Position numbers and translations under genes: made by a program. Below the pieces are notes generated by a model. It was not told the origin of the DNA and made no database searches. It saw nothing but the letters and a program-made list of their open reading frames with translations. Of a DNA stretch of 9,654 nt, positions 1-4,369 are shown piece after piece. Source of the DNA: Candidatus Omnitrophota bacterium (lineage in GTDB: Bacteria > Omnitrophota > Gorgyraeia > Gygaellales > Profunditerraquicolaceae); the NCBI GenBank assembly GCA_017995695.1, contig JAGOIJ010000058.1, forward strand, positions 1 through 9,654, given 5' to 3'. How positions within the stretch are numbered: position 1 is the stretch's first letter; each line of letters starts with the position of its first letter.

Positions 1-869
1 AGGATATTATGGCGTATCTGCGCATTGTGTATAACATGTCTGATGCCGTAAGTTGGCACCGGGCGCTTTTGTTGATGCGGGGCATCGGACCGAAGAAGGC
101 TGAACAGGTGATCCAAGAGGTGGTGGCAAAGAAAAGGGGAGCGCAATTCCACGACGTCCAGTTAATGAAATATGAAGATCTTGCTGCGCTTTTTGAAATT
201 TTAAAAGAAATCAAATGCGAGCAGCAGGGGCCCAGCGAACTCATTCAGGCGTTTCTGAAATATTATCAGCCGTTATTGCAGGACAAGTACGATGATTTTA
301 ACAAACGGTTGAATGATTTAGATTCGCTGATGCGTATCTCTTCCCGCTATACGTCGCTTGAGGGTTTTTTAGCGGATATGGCGTTGGATCCGCCGGAGCG
401 CAGCATTGTGGAGGCAGGAATACGCGATCGCGATGATACGTGTCTTACGCTTTCGACTATTCACTCTGCTAAGGGGCTTGAGTGGCATACCGTGTTTCTT
501 ATCTATGCCGCCGAGGGGCATCTTCCATCGTATCTTTCGCTTGAGAATGAAGATGATATTGAGGAGGAGCGCCGCCTCTTTTACGTAGCGACAACCCGCG
601 CCAAGGAAAATCTATACATTTTAAAGCCCCATCTTGACCGGGCAGGCCGAGGCATGATGGGTGGCGAGGGAGGTTCTATATTTACCCAGGTGAGCCGTTT
701 CCTGGATGAGGGGGATATTCTGAATAAGTATTGCCGCATTGAATCCGTTTCATCGATTGATGAGTTCAGCGATATTGATCAATCCCGGCCTGAATATGGG
801 GTGCGTTCTCGTAACGAAAAGTTGCTTGAGCACATGAAAGAGTATTTCCGTAACATGGATAGCTATTGA
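1..869 (+). CDS. UvrD/PcrA/Rep-type superfamily 1 DNA helicase, C-terminal part (5' truncated by window)
   Basis: This is the C-terminal ~290 residues of a superfamily 1A ATP-dependent 3'-5' DNA helicase of the UvrD/PcrA/Rep type, which unwinds DNA in repair and replication restart. The reading frame is open to the left edge, so the ATG at 9 is internal; family members are about 650-750 aa. Visible are the segment resembling 'DVLAYLRL' at the very start, a helix-hairpin-helix-like stretch 'LLLMRGIGPKKAEQVI' (codons from about 69), motif V 'TIHSAKGLEW' (around 456-485) and motif VI 'EERRLFYVATTRAKENL' (around 562-615), whose arginine contacts ATP in this family. The gene stops with TGA at 867-869. 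No T-rich intrinsic terminator follows; palindromic repeats begin within about 10 bp. UvrD versus PcrA versus Rep cannot be settled without the N-terminal half. Confidence 0.93.
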   Translation, partial: DIMAYLRIVYNMSDAVSWHRALLLMRGIGPKKAEQVIQEVVAKKRGAQFHDVQLMKYEDLAALFEILKEIKCEQQGPSELIQAFLKYYQPLLQDKYDDFNKRLNDLDSLMRISSRYTSLEGFLADMALDPPERSIVEAGIRDRDDTCLTLSTIHSAKGLEWHTVFLIYAAEGHLPSYLSLENEDDIEEERRLFYVATTRAKENLYILKPHLDRAGRGMMGGEGGSIFTQVSRFLDEGDILNKYCRIESVSSIDEFSDIDQSRPEYGVRSRNEKLLEHMKEYFRNMDSY

Positions 870-875
870 GTGGGC

Positions 876-977
876 TTGACATTTCTTGTCGCAACCATTT
901 CTTGTCGCAACCAATAGCCGGACAAGTAAATTCGGCCAAACAACTTACGTTTCCTTCGGAGCTGCCGTAAGTCGTTT
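876..977 (+). repeat. Two-hairpin palindromic repeat, unit 1
   Basis: First of two adjacent related units. It opens with TTGAC at 876-880. Hairpin A pairs CTTGTC (901-906) with GACAAG (921-926). Hairpin B pairs ACTTACG (943-949) with CGTAAGT (966-972), and the stem continues past one mismatch to 938/977. The 29-nt stretch 923-951 recurs exactly at 1007-1035. The hairpin B loop differs between copies and holds a small TCC/GGA palindrome. The element does not look coding: its conserved part is the stems, while the loops vary. Confidence 0.85.
880..911 (+). repeat. Tandem duplication of 16 bp
   Basis: The 16-bp sequence CATTTCTTGTCGCAAC occurs twice back to back, at 880-895 and 896-911. Its second copy supplies the left arm of hairpin A of the repeat unit. 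The next unit lacks the duplication, which exactly accounts for the TTGAC landmarks being 100 bp apart while the 29-nt core copies are 84 bp apart. Confidence 0.95.
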
Positions 978-1070
978 GACAAGTCTTGCCGCAATTGCAT
1001 AACGGGCAAGTAAATTCGGCCAAACAACTTACGTTCACTCGCTTCGCTCGTTCCGTAAGTTGTGGCCTCA
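976..1070 (+). repeat. Two-hairpin palindromic repeat, unit 2
   Basis: Second copy of the unit. TTGAC is at 976-980. Hairpin A pairs CTTGCC (985-990) with GGCAAG (1005-1010). Hairpin B pairs ACAACTTACG (1024-1033) with CGTAAGTTGT (1054-1063), and an outer GGCC/GGCC pair (1018-1021 with 1064-1067) is set off by a two-base bulge. Relative to unit 1, hairpin A carries a compensatory T-A to C-G change. The loop (1034-1053) contains a TCGCTTCGCTCG-type sequence. An inverted copy of hairpin B with the same outer GGCC pair lies beyond the csp gene at 1511-1567. Confidence 0.88.
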
Positions 1071-1084
1071 TTTAAAATAATCCA

Positions 1085-1112
1085 TTGACAAAACGCTAAT
1101 TTGTGGTAAACT
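1085..1112 (+). promoter_or_regulatory. Sigma-70-type promoter of the csp gene
   Basis: A perfect -35 hexamer TTGACA (1085-1090) is followed after 16 bp by TAAACT (1107-1112), which matches the -10 consensus at four of six positions and is preceded by an extended -10 TGG (1104-1106). Transcription would begin near 1119-1121, giving a leader of about 127 nt before the csp start codon. This is a sequence match, not an experimental start site. Confidence 0.65.
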
Positions 1113-1120
1113 CTAACACA

Positions 1121-1247
1121 ATGAAACACGTAGTAAATAAAGGGTAAGAAATGGACAACCGCAGGGGTTGAAAGTTATGGCCCGTGCGTTTTTTTTCTGC
1201 CATTATTTACTATCGAAAATTTTTCGGAGAAAGGAGGGTAGTAAGTA
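1121..1247 (+). promoter_or_regulatory. Structured, attenuator-like 5' leader of the csp gene
   Basis: The leader can form a perfect 10-bp long-range stem, TAGTAAATAA (1131-1140) with TTATTTACTA (1203-1212), enclosing 62 nt. Inside are two mutually exclusive small hairpins: CAACC/GGTTG (1156-1160 with 1166-1170), or an imperfect stem of 1160-1167 with 1181-1188. The latter runs directly into eight T residues (1189-1196), resembling an intrinsic terminator. A further CGAAAA/TTTTCG hairpin (1214-1219 with 1221-1226) sits just before the AAGGAGG ribosome binding site (1231-1237). Long structured leaders are known for enterobacterial cspA, where they control cold induction; a similar role here is inferred. 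The exact fold is unproven. Confidence 0.55.
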
Positions 1248-1448
1248 ATGGCAAAAGGTAAAGTAAAGTGGTTTTCTAACCAAAAAGGTTACGGGTTCAT
1301 CACTCCCGAGAACGGCAAAGATGTGTTTGTACACTTCAGCGCTATTCAAGGCGACGGATATAAATCCTTAGAAGAGGGCCAGGAAGTTGAGTTCGAAATC
1401 GAACAGGGTCCTAAGGGTGAACAGGCTACAAAAGTAACAAGGTTATAA
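1248..1448 (+). CDS. Cold-shock domain protein (CspA family RNA chaperone)
   Basis: A 66-aa single cold-shock domain, the normal CspA-family length. These five-stranded OB-fold proteins bind single-stranded RNA and DNA, melt RNA secondary structure and often act as transcription antiterminators. RNP1 is seen as 'KGYGFI' (residues 13-18) and RNP2 as 'VFVHF' (26-30). The N-terminal 'GKVKWF' and the conserved 'GYKSLEEGQEVEFE' loop and strand are also present. The start is fixed by AAGGAGG at 1231-1237, 10 nt upstream of the ATG. The gene is monocistronic: it has its own promoter, a structured leader and a terminator immediately after the stop. Inverted palindromic repeats flank the transcription unit. 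Family assignment is secure; which paralogue it represents is not known. Confidence 0.98.
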   Translation: MAKGKVKWFSNQKGYGFITPENGKDVFVHFSAIQGDGYKSLEEGQEVEFEIEQGPKGEQATKVTRL

Positions 1449-1460
1449 CCCAAAAGTAAC

Positions 1461-1505
1461 AAACAATAGGCCCGGTGAGCAGTATGTTCTCCGGGCTTAT
1501 TGTTT
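1461..1505 (+). terminator. Intrinsic terminator of the csp gene
   Basis: A 15-bp stem pairs 1461-1475 with 1491-1505, with one G-T wobble and a GGCCCGG/CCGGGCT core around a 15-nt loop. It begins 12 nt after the csp stop. The descending arm ends in a T-rich stretch (TTATTGTTTATT) rather than a pure T run. The A-rich arm before it suggests it may also work on the opposite strand. Confidence 0.8.
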
Positions 1506-1510
1506 ATTAA

Positions 1511-1567
1511 TGAGGCCACAACTTACGGCAGCTCCGTAGGAGCAACGTAAGTTGTTAGGCCGAATTA
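1511..1567 (-). repeat. Inverted copy of the hairpin B palindromic repeat
   Basis: Read on the minus strand this matches unit 2's hairpin B: AATTCGGCC, a two-base bulge, ACAACTTACG, a variable loop, CGTAAGTTGT, GGCCTCATT. Stems are 1518-1527 with 1546-1555 and outer GGCC 1514-1517 with 1558-1561. Twenty nucleotides (1509-1528) are the exact reverse complement of 1053-1072. The loop holds a 5-bp GCTCC/GGAGC palindrome and resembles the loop of unit 1 more than that of unit 2. Together with unit 2 it forms a long inverted repeat around the csp unit. Confidence 0.9.
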
Positions 1568-1570
1568 ATA

Positions 1571-1618
1571 CCGCATGTACGAGCAGATTTTTAAGAAATC
1601 TGCGAGAGGGACATGCGG
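1571..1618 (+). repeat. 48-bp palindromic repeat, second family, copy a
   Basis: An outer stem CCGCATGT (1571-1578) pairs with ACATGCGG (1611-1618), and an inner stem CAGATTT (1584-1590) pairs with AAATCTG (1596-1602) around a TTAAG loop. A second copy at 1666-1713 is identical at 45 of 48 positions. There is no T tract and no convincing reading frame, so this is read as a dispersed intergenic palindrome of the REP-like class rather than a gene or terminator. Confidence 0.88.
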
Positions 1619-1631
1619 TAGAGGGTACGCC

Positions 1632-1655
1632 ATCCGCCACAGAGCTTTGGCGGAT
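1632..1655 (+). repeat. Perfect 8-bp hairpin between the two 48-bp repeats
   Basis: ATCCGCCA (1632-1639) pairs perfectly with TGGCGGAT (1648-1655) around the 8-nt loop CAGAGCTT. No T run follows. It occupies the spacer between the two copies of the 48-bp palindrome, so 1511-1713 is an almost continuous series of hairpins. Confidence 0.75.
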
Positions 1656-1665
1656 TGGGCCAGCG

Positions 1666-1713
1666 CCGCATGTACGAGCAGATTTTTAAGAAATCCGCGA
1701 AAGCGACATGCGG
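1666..1713 (+). repeat. 48-bp palindromic repeat, second family, copy b
   Basis: Copy b has outer stem CCGCATGT (1666-1673) with ACATGCGG (1706-1713). It differs from copy a at three positions; the T-to-C change at 1696 breaks one pair of the inner stem. Its right end lies only 15 bp before the proposed TTG start of the next gene, and an ATG inside its right arm (1708) is in frame with that gene. Confidence 0.88.
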
Positions 1714-1716
1714 CAT

Positions 1717-1731
1717 GGAGATTATTCTTTG
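1717..1731 (+). promoter_or_regulatory. Ribosome binding site deciding a TTG start
   Basis: GGAG at 1717-1720 stands 8 nt before TTG at 1729-1731. The in-frame ATG at 1708 lies within a palindromic repeat arm and has no Shine-Dalgarno sequence; starting there would put seven repeat-derived residues in front of the membrane anchor. The TTG is therefore preferred. Confidence 0.65.
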
Positions 1732-2874
1732 AGAAAACTTACGTATTTTGTCGTAGGGGTTTGTATTGTTATCATCTTGTTTATGGTGGGCGCGCGGCCA
1801 CTGATTATTACGCTTACCAAGAGGCAGCTTGCTAGCGTTTTTAAGGGCAGCAGTGTTACGGTAGGGCAATGCAAACTTGATCCGTTCAGATTTCTTTCGC
1901 TTAAAACTCTTTCCATCAAGCACCCTTCTTCTTACAAAATTACCGTTGATGAAATAAGAGTGTTATTCAGCCTTCCTGCGTTATCTAAAGGTACCTTGCC
2001 TGATATCGTGCTCATAAAACCTAAGGTGGCGATTACTACCCCTAAACAGGATATCGGAACATTTGTCTCTACCCATCTTAAGCTTGAAAGCAAAGGTGCG
2101 GTATTGATAAAACGTATTATCATTGAGGATCTTGACCTTTCTGTGAGCGCAAAGGATATCCAGCTTCAATCAGGGGGCTCTTTAAGCGCTCATTTAATTT
2201 CGCAGAGGCTTGAATCGCTTGCCATGTATATTACTTCAGCCCAGGGAAAAGATTATAATGTTAGCGGCGCGCGTTGTTCTATAACGCAAGGAAACGAAGG
2301 AGGAAAGCTTGTTATAAAAGAAGTTAAGGTAAATAAGCTCAAGGTGAGCAATATTATTTCTTCCGTATATCTTCAGGGACAGACATTATCCTTTCGTGAT
2401 TTTTCAGCTGAATTATTAAACGGCAAAATGTTTGGCCAGGCACAAATTATGGTAAACCCGGATACTTCTTTTTCTGTTGAACTGTCTGTTAAAGACATTG
2501 ATTTGGCTGCGCTTGCCCGAGATTTTGAATTTGATAACAAAGTGTCGTTAAGTGGTTTAATGGAAGGGTCATCAACAGCCCGGGGCGCGCTATTAGGGTT
2601 GCAGCAACTGGAAGGCCATTTTACCACAGCAGGTGAAGGCGGAGAGTTAAGCGTTAAAGATGAATCGTATGTTCATGCTATCGCAAAAGTAGAAGATGTG
2701 CCTGCTGCGATTTTAATGGAAAGTTTAAAGAATTATAGGTATAATAAAGGTTCAATGATGGTGGGTTTTGACAAGGGTGTGATTTTCTTGGACATTGTGT
2801 TTGATGGTCTTGCCGGAAAGCGTACCTTTTATATCAAGCTGCACGATTTTTTAACGTCGGGAGGCGGAAGATGA
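1729..2874 (+). CDS. YdbH/AsmA-like inner-membrane-anchored periplasmic protein
   Basis: A 381-aa protein from the TTG at 1729. A positively charged start and one hydrophobic segment (about residues 4-21, 'YFVVGVCIVIILFMVGA') give a signal anchor, leaving the rest in the periplasm. The body alternates short hydrophobic and polar beta-strand-like stretches. It includes the AsmA-style phrase 'LPDIVLIKPKVAITTP' and ends with 'GVIFLDIVFDGLAGKRTF' and 'KLHDF', resembling the C-terminal YdbH domain. AsmA-like proteins form a hydrophobic groove carrying phospholipids between membranes. The decisive context is the next gene, joined by ATGA, which carries the YnbE and YdbL partners of YdbH. E. coli YdbH is about 880 aa, so this version is less than half that size. 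No promoter is evident among the upstream repeats. Fold class is fairly sure; YdbH orthology rests mainly on context. Confidence 0.72.
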   Translation: MRKLTYFVVGVCIVIILFMVGARPLIITLTKRQLASVFKGSSVTVGQCKLDPFRFLSLKTLSIKHPSSYKITVDEIRVLFSLPALSKGTLPDIVLIKPKVAITTPKQDIGTFVSTHLKLESKGAVLIKRIIIEDLDLSVSAKDIQLQSGGSLSAHLISQRLESLAMYITSAQGKDYNVSGARCSITQGNEGGKLVIKEVKVNKLKVSNIISSVYLQGQTLSFRDFSAELLNGKMFGQAQIMVNPDTSFSVELSVKDIDLAALARDFEFDNKVSLSGLMEGSSTARGALLGLQQLEGHFTTAGEGGELSVKDESYVHAIAKVEDVPAAILMESLKNYRYNKGSMMVGFDKGVIFLDIVFDGLAGKRTFYIKLHDFLTSGGGR

Positions 2875-3437
2875 ACAGGGCGTTGTTTTTATTAGCGATA
2901 GTCATTGTCGGCATAGGATGCGCGCGGGTACGCGTGGAAGCGCCAAAAGAGCCGATCAAGATGGATATCTCAATGCGGCTGGATATTTATCAGCACGTGG
3001 TTAAGGATATCGATGCAATTGAAGACATTGTTTCAGGGTCATCTTCGCCAAGCAAGTCTGCAGGTACTTCTAGCAGTTTGTGGCAAGAGTTTCTCGGGGT
3101 TGCGTATGCTCAAGAGGCCTTGAGCCCTGAAGTGGAGCAGGCAGCTTTTCGCAGGCGTGACCGGCGCGCCGAGTTGATTGCCCTGGAAACAAAGGGAGTG
3201 CTTGGCGAGAATCATTTAGGATTGGTCGTGATCCGTAAGCAAGAGATGGCGGATTCGGCGGTAACGCAATTAGTGGCGGCGGAAAACAGCGACCGCATGA
3301 TTATCTATTCATCTATCGCTGAGAAGAACAAAATAACCCTTGGGGAAGCGCAAAAACTGTATGCGCAGAAGTTGCAGGAAAGCGCGCCTGCAGGAACGCC
3401 GATTGAAGTGCAGTTGGATCAGTGGCAGATAAAGTAG
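2871..3437 (+). CDS. YnbE-like lipoprotein fused to a YdbL (DUF1318) domain
   Basis: 188 aa. Residues 1-17 are a lipoprotein signal peptide ending in 'VGIGC'; Cys17 would be lipidated. Residue +2 is Ala, not Asp, so by Enterobacterial Lol rules it would go to the outer membrane. Residues 18-56 ('RVEAPKEPIKMDISMRLDI...DIEDIV'-type) resemble YnbE, whose strand-forming segment extends the YdbH groove in E. coli. A Ser/Gly/Pro linker (57-70) follows. Residues about 84-188 match the YdbL pattern: 'RRDRRAELIALETKGVLGENHLGLV', 'ENSDRMIIYSSIAEKNKI' and a C-terminal 'W.IK' after 'APAGTPIEV'. In E. coli YnbE and YdbL are separate proteins, YdbL acting as a periplasmic helper. The start is set by the ATGA overlap with the ydbH-like gene and GGAGG at 2860-2864. 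'VAYAQEA' at 77-83 resembles a signal peptidase I site left from a separate YdbL. Confidence 0.82.
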   Translation: MNRALFLLAIVIVGIGCARVRVEAPKEPIKMDISMRLDIYQHVVKDIDAIEDIVSGSSSPSKSAGTSSSLWQEFLGVAYAQEALSPEVEQAAFRRRDRRAELIALETKGVLGENHLGLVVIRKQEMADSAVTQLVAAENSDRMIIYSSIAEKNKITLGEAQKLYAQKLQESAPAGTPIEVQLDQWQIK

Positions 3438-3453
3438 AAATGGCTTACTAGGT

Positions 3454-3477
3454 GTTTACCCGATTAATGGTTTACCC
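3454..3477 (+). promoter_or_regulatory. Direct repeat upstream of the ferritin gene, possible operator
   Basis: GTTTACCC occurs at 3454-3461 and again at 3470-3477, a 16-bp period, separated by GATTAATG. The pair lies in the 58-bp gap before ftnA, ending 6 nt before the Shine-Dalgarno sequence. It is not a recognisable Fur box. A regulator binding site or chance repeat are both possible. Confidence 0.25.
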
Positions 3478-3495
3478 AACAATAAGGAGTATGAT

Positions 3496-3987
3496 ATGGT
3501 TATCAAGGAAAAAGTAGTAAAGGCAATTAATAAACAGATTAACGCGGAACTCTATTCTTCGTACTTGTATCTTGCCATGGCTGCGCATTTTGAATCATTA
3601 AACTGGCGAGGTTTTGCTCAATGGATGAAAGTGCAAGCGCGCGAGGAGAACGCGCATGCCATGAAGTTTTTTGAATACGTGATTGAGCGGGGAGGAAATG
3701 TTGTGCTTACGGCAATTGATGCGCCTAAGGCTGATTGGAAGTCACCCCTTGCGGTATTTGAGGAGGTCTACGCCCATGAGTTGAAGGTTACCACGCTTAT
3801 CAATGGTTTGTTAAAGATTGCTCGGCAAGAGGATGACGCTGCAACCGAGGTATTGTTGCAATGGTTTATAACTGAGCAGGTTGAAGAAGAGGCAAGCGCT
3901 GCTTTGATCGTTGAGCAGCTTAAGCGCATCAAGGATTCTATGAATGGTTTATTTATGCTTGATCATGAACTCGGAGAGCGTAAATAA
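3496..3987 (+). CDS. ftnA: Bacterial non-haem ferritin (FtnA type)
   Basis: A 163-aa ferritin, close to the ~165 aa of E. coli FtnA. Such proteins assemble into 24-subunit shells that oxidise Fe2+ and store ferric iron in the cytoplasm. The four-helix bundle and fifth helix are recognisable, and the dinuclear ferroxidase ligands are intact: Glu18 (in 'NAELYSSYLYLAM'), Glu51 and His54 ('EENAHAMKFFEY'), Glu95 ('AHELKVT'), Gln128 and Glu131 ('TEQVEEEA'). The third-site style glutamates around 127-132 are also present. It lacks the Met haem ligand context of bacterioferritin and the length of Dps. AAGGAG at 3484-3489 sits 6 nt before the ATG. It follows the ydbL-like gene by 58 bp with no terminator between, so read-through is possible, and precedes a second ferritin-like gene by 42 bp. 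Confidence 0.97.
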   Translation: MVIKEKVVKAINKQINAELYSSYLYLAMAAHFESLNWRGFAQWMKVQAREENAHAMKFFEYVIERGGNVVLTAIDAPKADWKSPLAVFEEVYAHELKVTTLINGLLKIARQEDDAATEVLLQWFITEQVEEEASAALIVEQLKRIKDSMNGLFMLDHELGERK

Positions 3988-4029
3988 GGGAAAATGAGAC
4001 TGTAGCATAATAAGAAAGGCGGTCAAGCT

Positions 4030-4239
4030 ATGGAGTATGCGCGAAAGGATACTTATAAAAAACCGCACACGCCGGCAGAAGTGTTAAAGCTTGCGTTAGC
4101 TAAAGAAAAGTCATCGTTTAAATTCTACGATTCCTTGCTTAAGGATACCTCAAATCCTGCTTTGGTTCGTATGATAAAAGAGTTACGAAGTGCTGAATGG
4201 GGGCATATTCAAAAGATCATGCATAAGATGCAACGGTAA
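4030..4239 (+). CDS. Half-ferritin / rubrerythrin-like two-helix protein
   Basis: A 69-aa protein with one Glu (Glu26 in 'LAKEKSSFKFYDSLL') and one ExxH pair (Glu56, His59 in 'LRSAEWGHIQKI') on two predicted helices. That is one half of a rubrerythrin/ferritin-like diiron bundle, which normally has two such halves. The 30-residue gap from Glu to ExxH matches, from memory, encapsulated ferritin EncFtn and the second half of rubrerythrin. A working diiron centre would therefore need dimerisation. The N-terminal 14 residues are basic and look disordered; no rubredoxin Cys motif or membrane segment is seen. AAAGGCGG at 4015-4022 could serve as ribosome binding site. It follows ftnA by 42 bp and is followed by a strong terminator, so the two are likely co-transcribed and related in iron or peroxide handling. 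Confidence 0.75.
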   Translation: MEYARKDTYKKPHTPAEVLKLALAKEKSSFKFYDSLLKDTSNPALVRMIKELRSAEWGHIQKIMHKMQR

Positions 4240-4263
4240 GTGTTAGGTATGGGTGATTATAGT

Positions 4264-4307
4264 AAGCGCTGCATGCTGTAAAGGATGCAGCGCTTTTTTT
4301 GTTTTTT
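4264..4307 (+). terminator. Strong intrinsic terminator after the ferritin genes
   Basis: AAGCGCTGCAT (4264-4274) pairs perfectly with ATGCAGCGCTT (4285-4295) around a 10-nt loop, an 11-bp GC-rich stem, followed by T7-G-T6 (4294-4307). It separates the iron genes from the histidine kinase operon. Confidence 0.95.
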
Positions 4308-4310
4308 GCA

Positions 4311-4339
4311 TTGAATCATGGTCAGTTTTATGCTAGTAT
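4311..4339 (+). promoter_or_regulatory. Candidate sigma-70 promoter of the signalling/glycan operon
   Basis: TTGAAT (4311-4316) and TAGTAT (4334-4339) are separated by 17 bp, with an extended -10 TGC (4331-4333). Each hexamer matches consensus at four of six positions. It lies directly after a terminator and 30 bp before the kinase start codon, a natural place for the operon promoter. Confidence 0.55.
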
Positions 4340-4369
4340 CAAATAATTATCTTAAGGAGTAGGTACGCT

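Noticed and set aside
923..1035. Direct repeats of 29 nt resembling CRISPR repeats
   Set aside because: There are only two same-strand copies, the conservation continues outside the 29 nt in related hairpins, the between-copy DNA is itself palindromic repeat, and no cas gene is present.
938..1067. Hairpin B stems as intrinsic terminators for the helicase gene
   Set aside because: The stems are long but no T run follows either of them; Rho-dependent or read-through termination cannot be excluded.
766..1129. Two overlapping minus-strand open frames, one giving a Cys-rich protein with the peptide NVSCLAEFTCP twice, reminiscent of a zinc ribbon
   Set aside because: The peptide repeat is just the translation of the duplicated 29-nt DNA repeat. 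The frames overlap each other and the helicase 3' end, and the selection visible is on DNA palindromes rather than on protein.
1708..1728. ATG at 1708 as the start of the ydbH-like gene
   Set aside because: It lies in a repeat arm without a Shine-Dalgarno sequence; TTG at 1729 has GGAG at proper spacing and begins directly at the membrane anchor.
1575..1835. Plus- and minus-strand open frames across the 48-bp palindromes
   Set aside because: They consist of repeat sequence and run into the ydbH-like gene in another frame; there is no ribosome binding site and no recognisable protein.
3454..3483. A promoter for ftnA using TTTACC and AACAAT with a 17-bp gap
   Set aside because: The -10 candidate would overlap the ribosome binding region and put the transcription start at or inside the coding start; the hexamers are poor.
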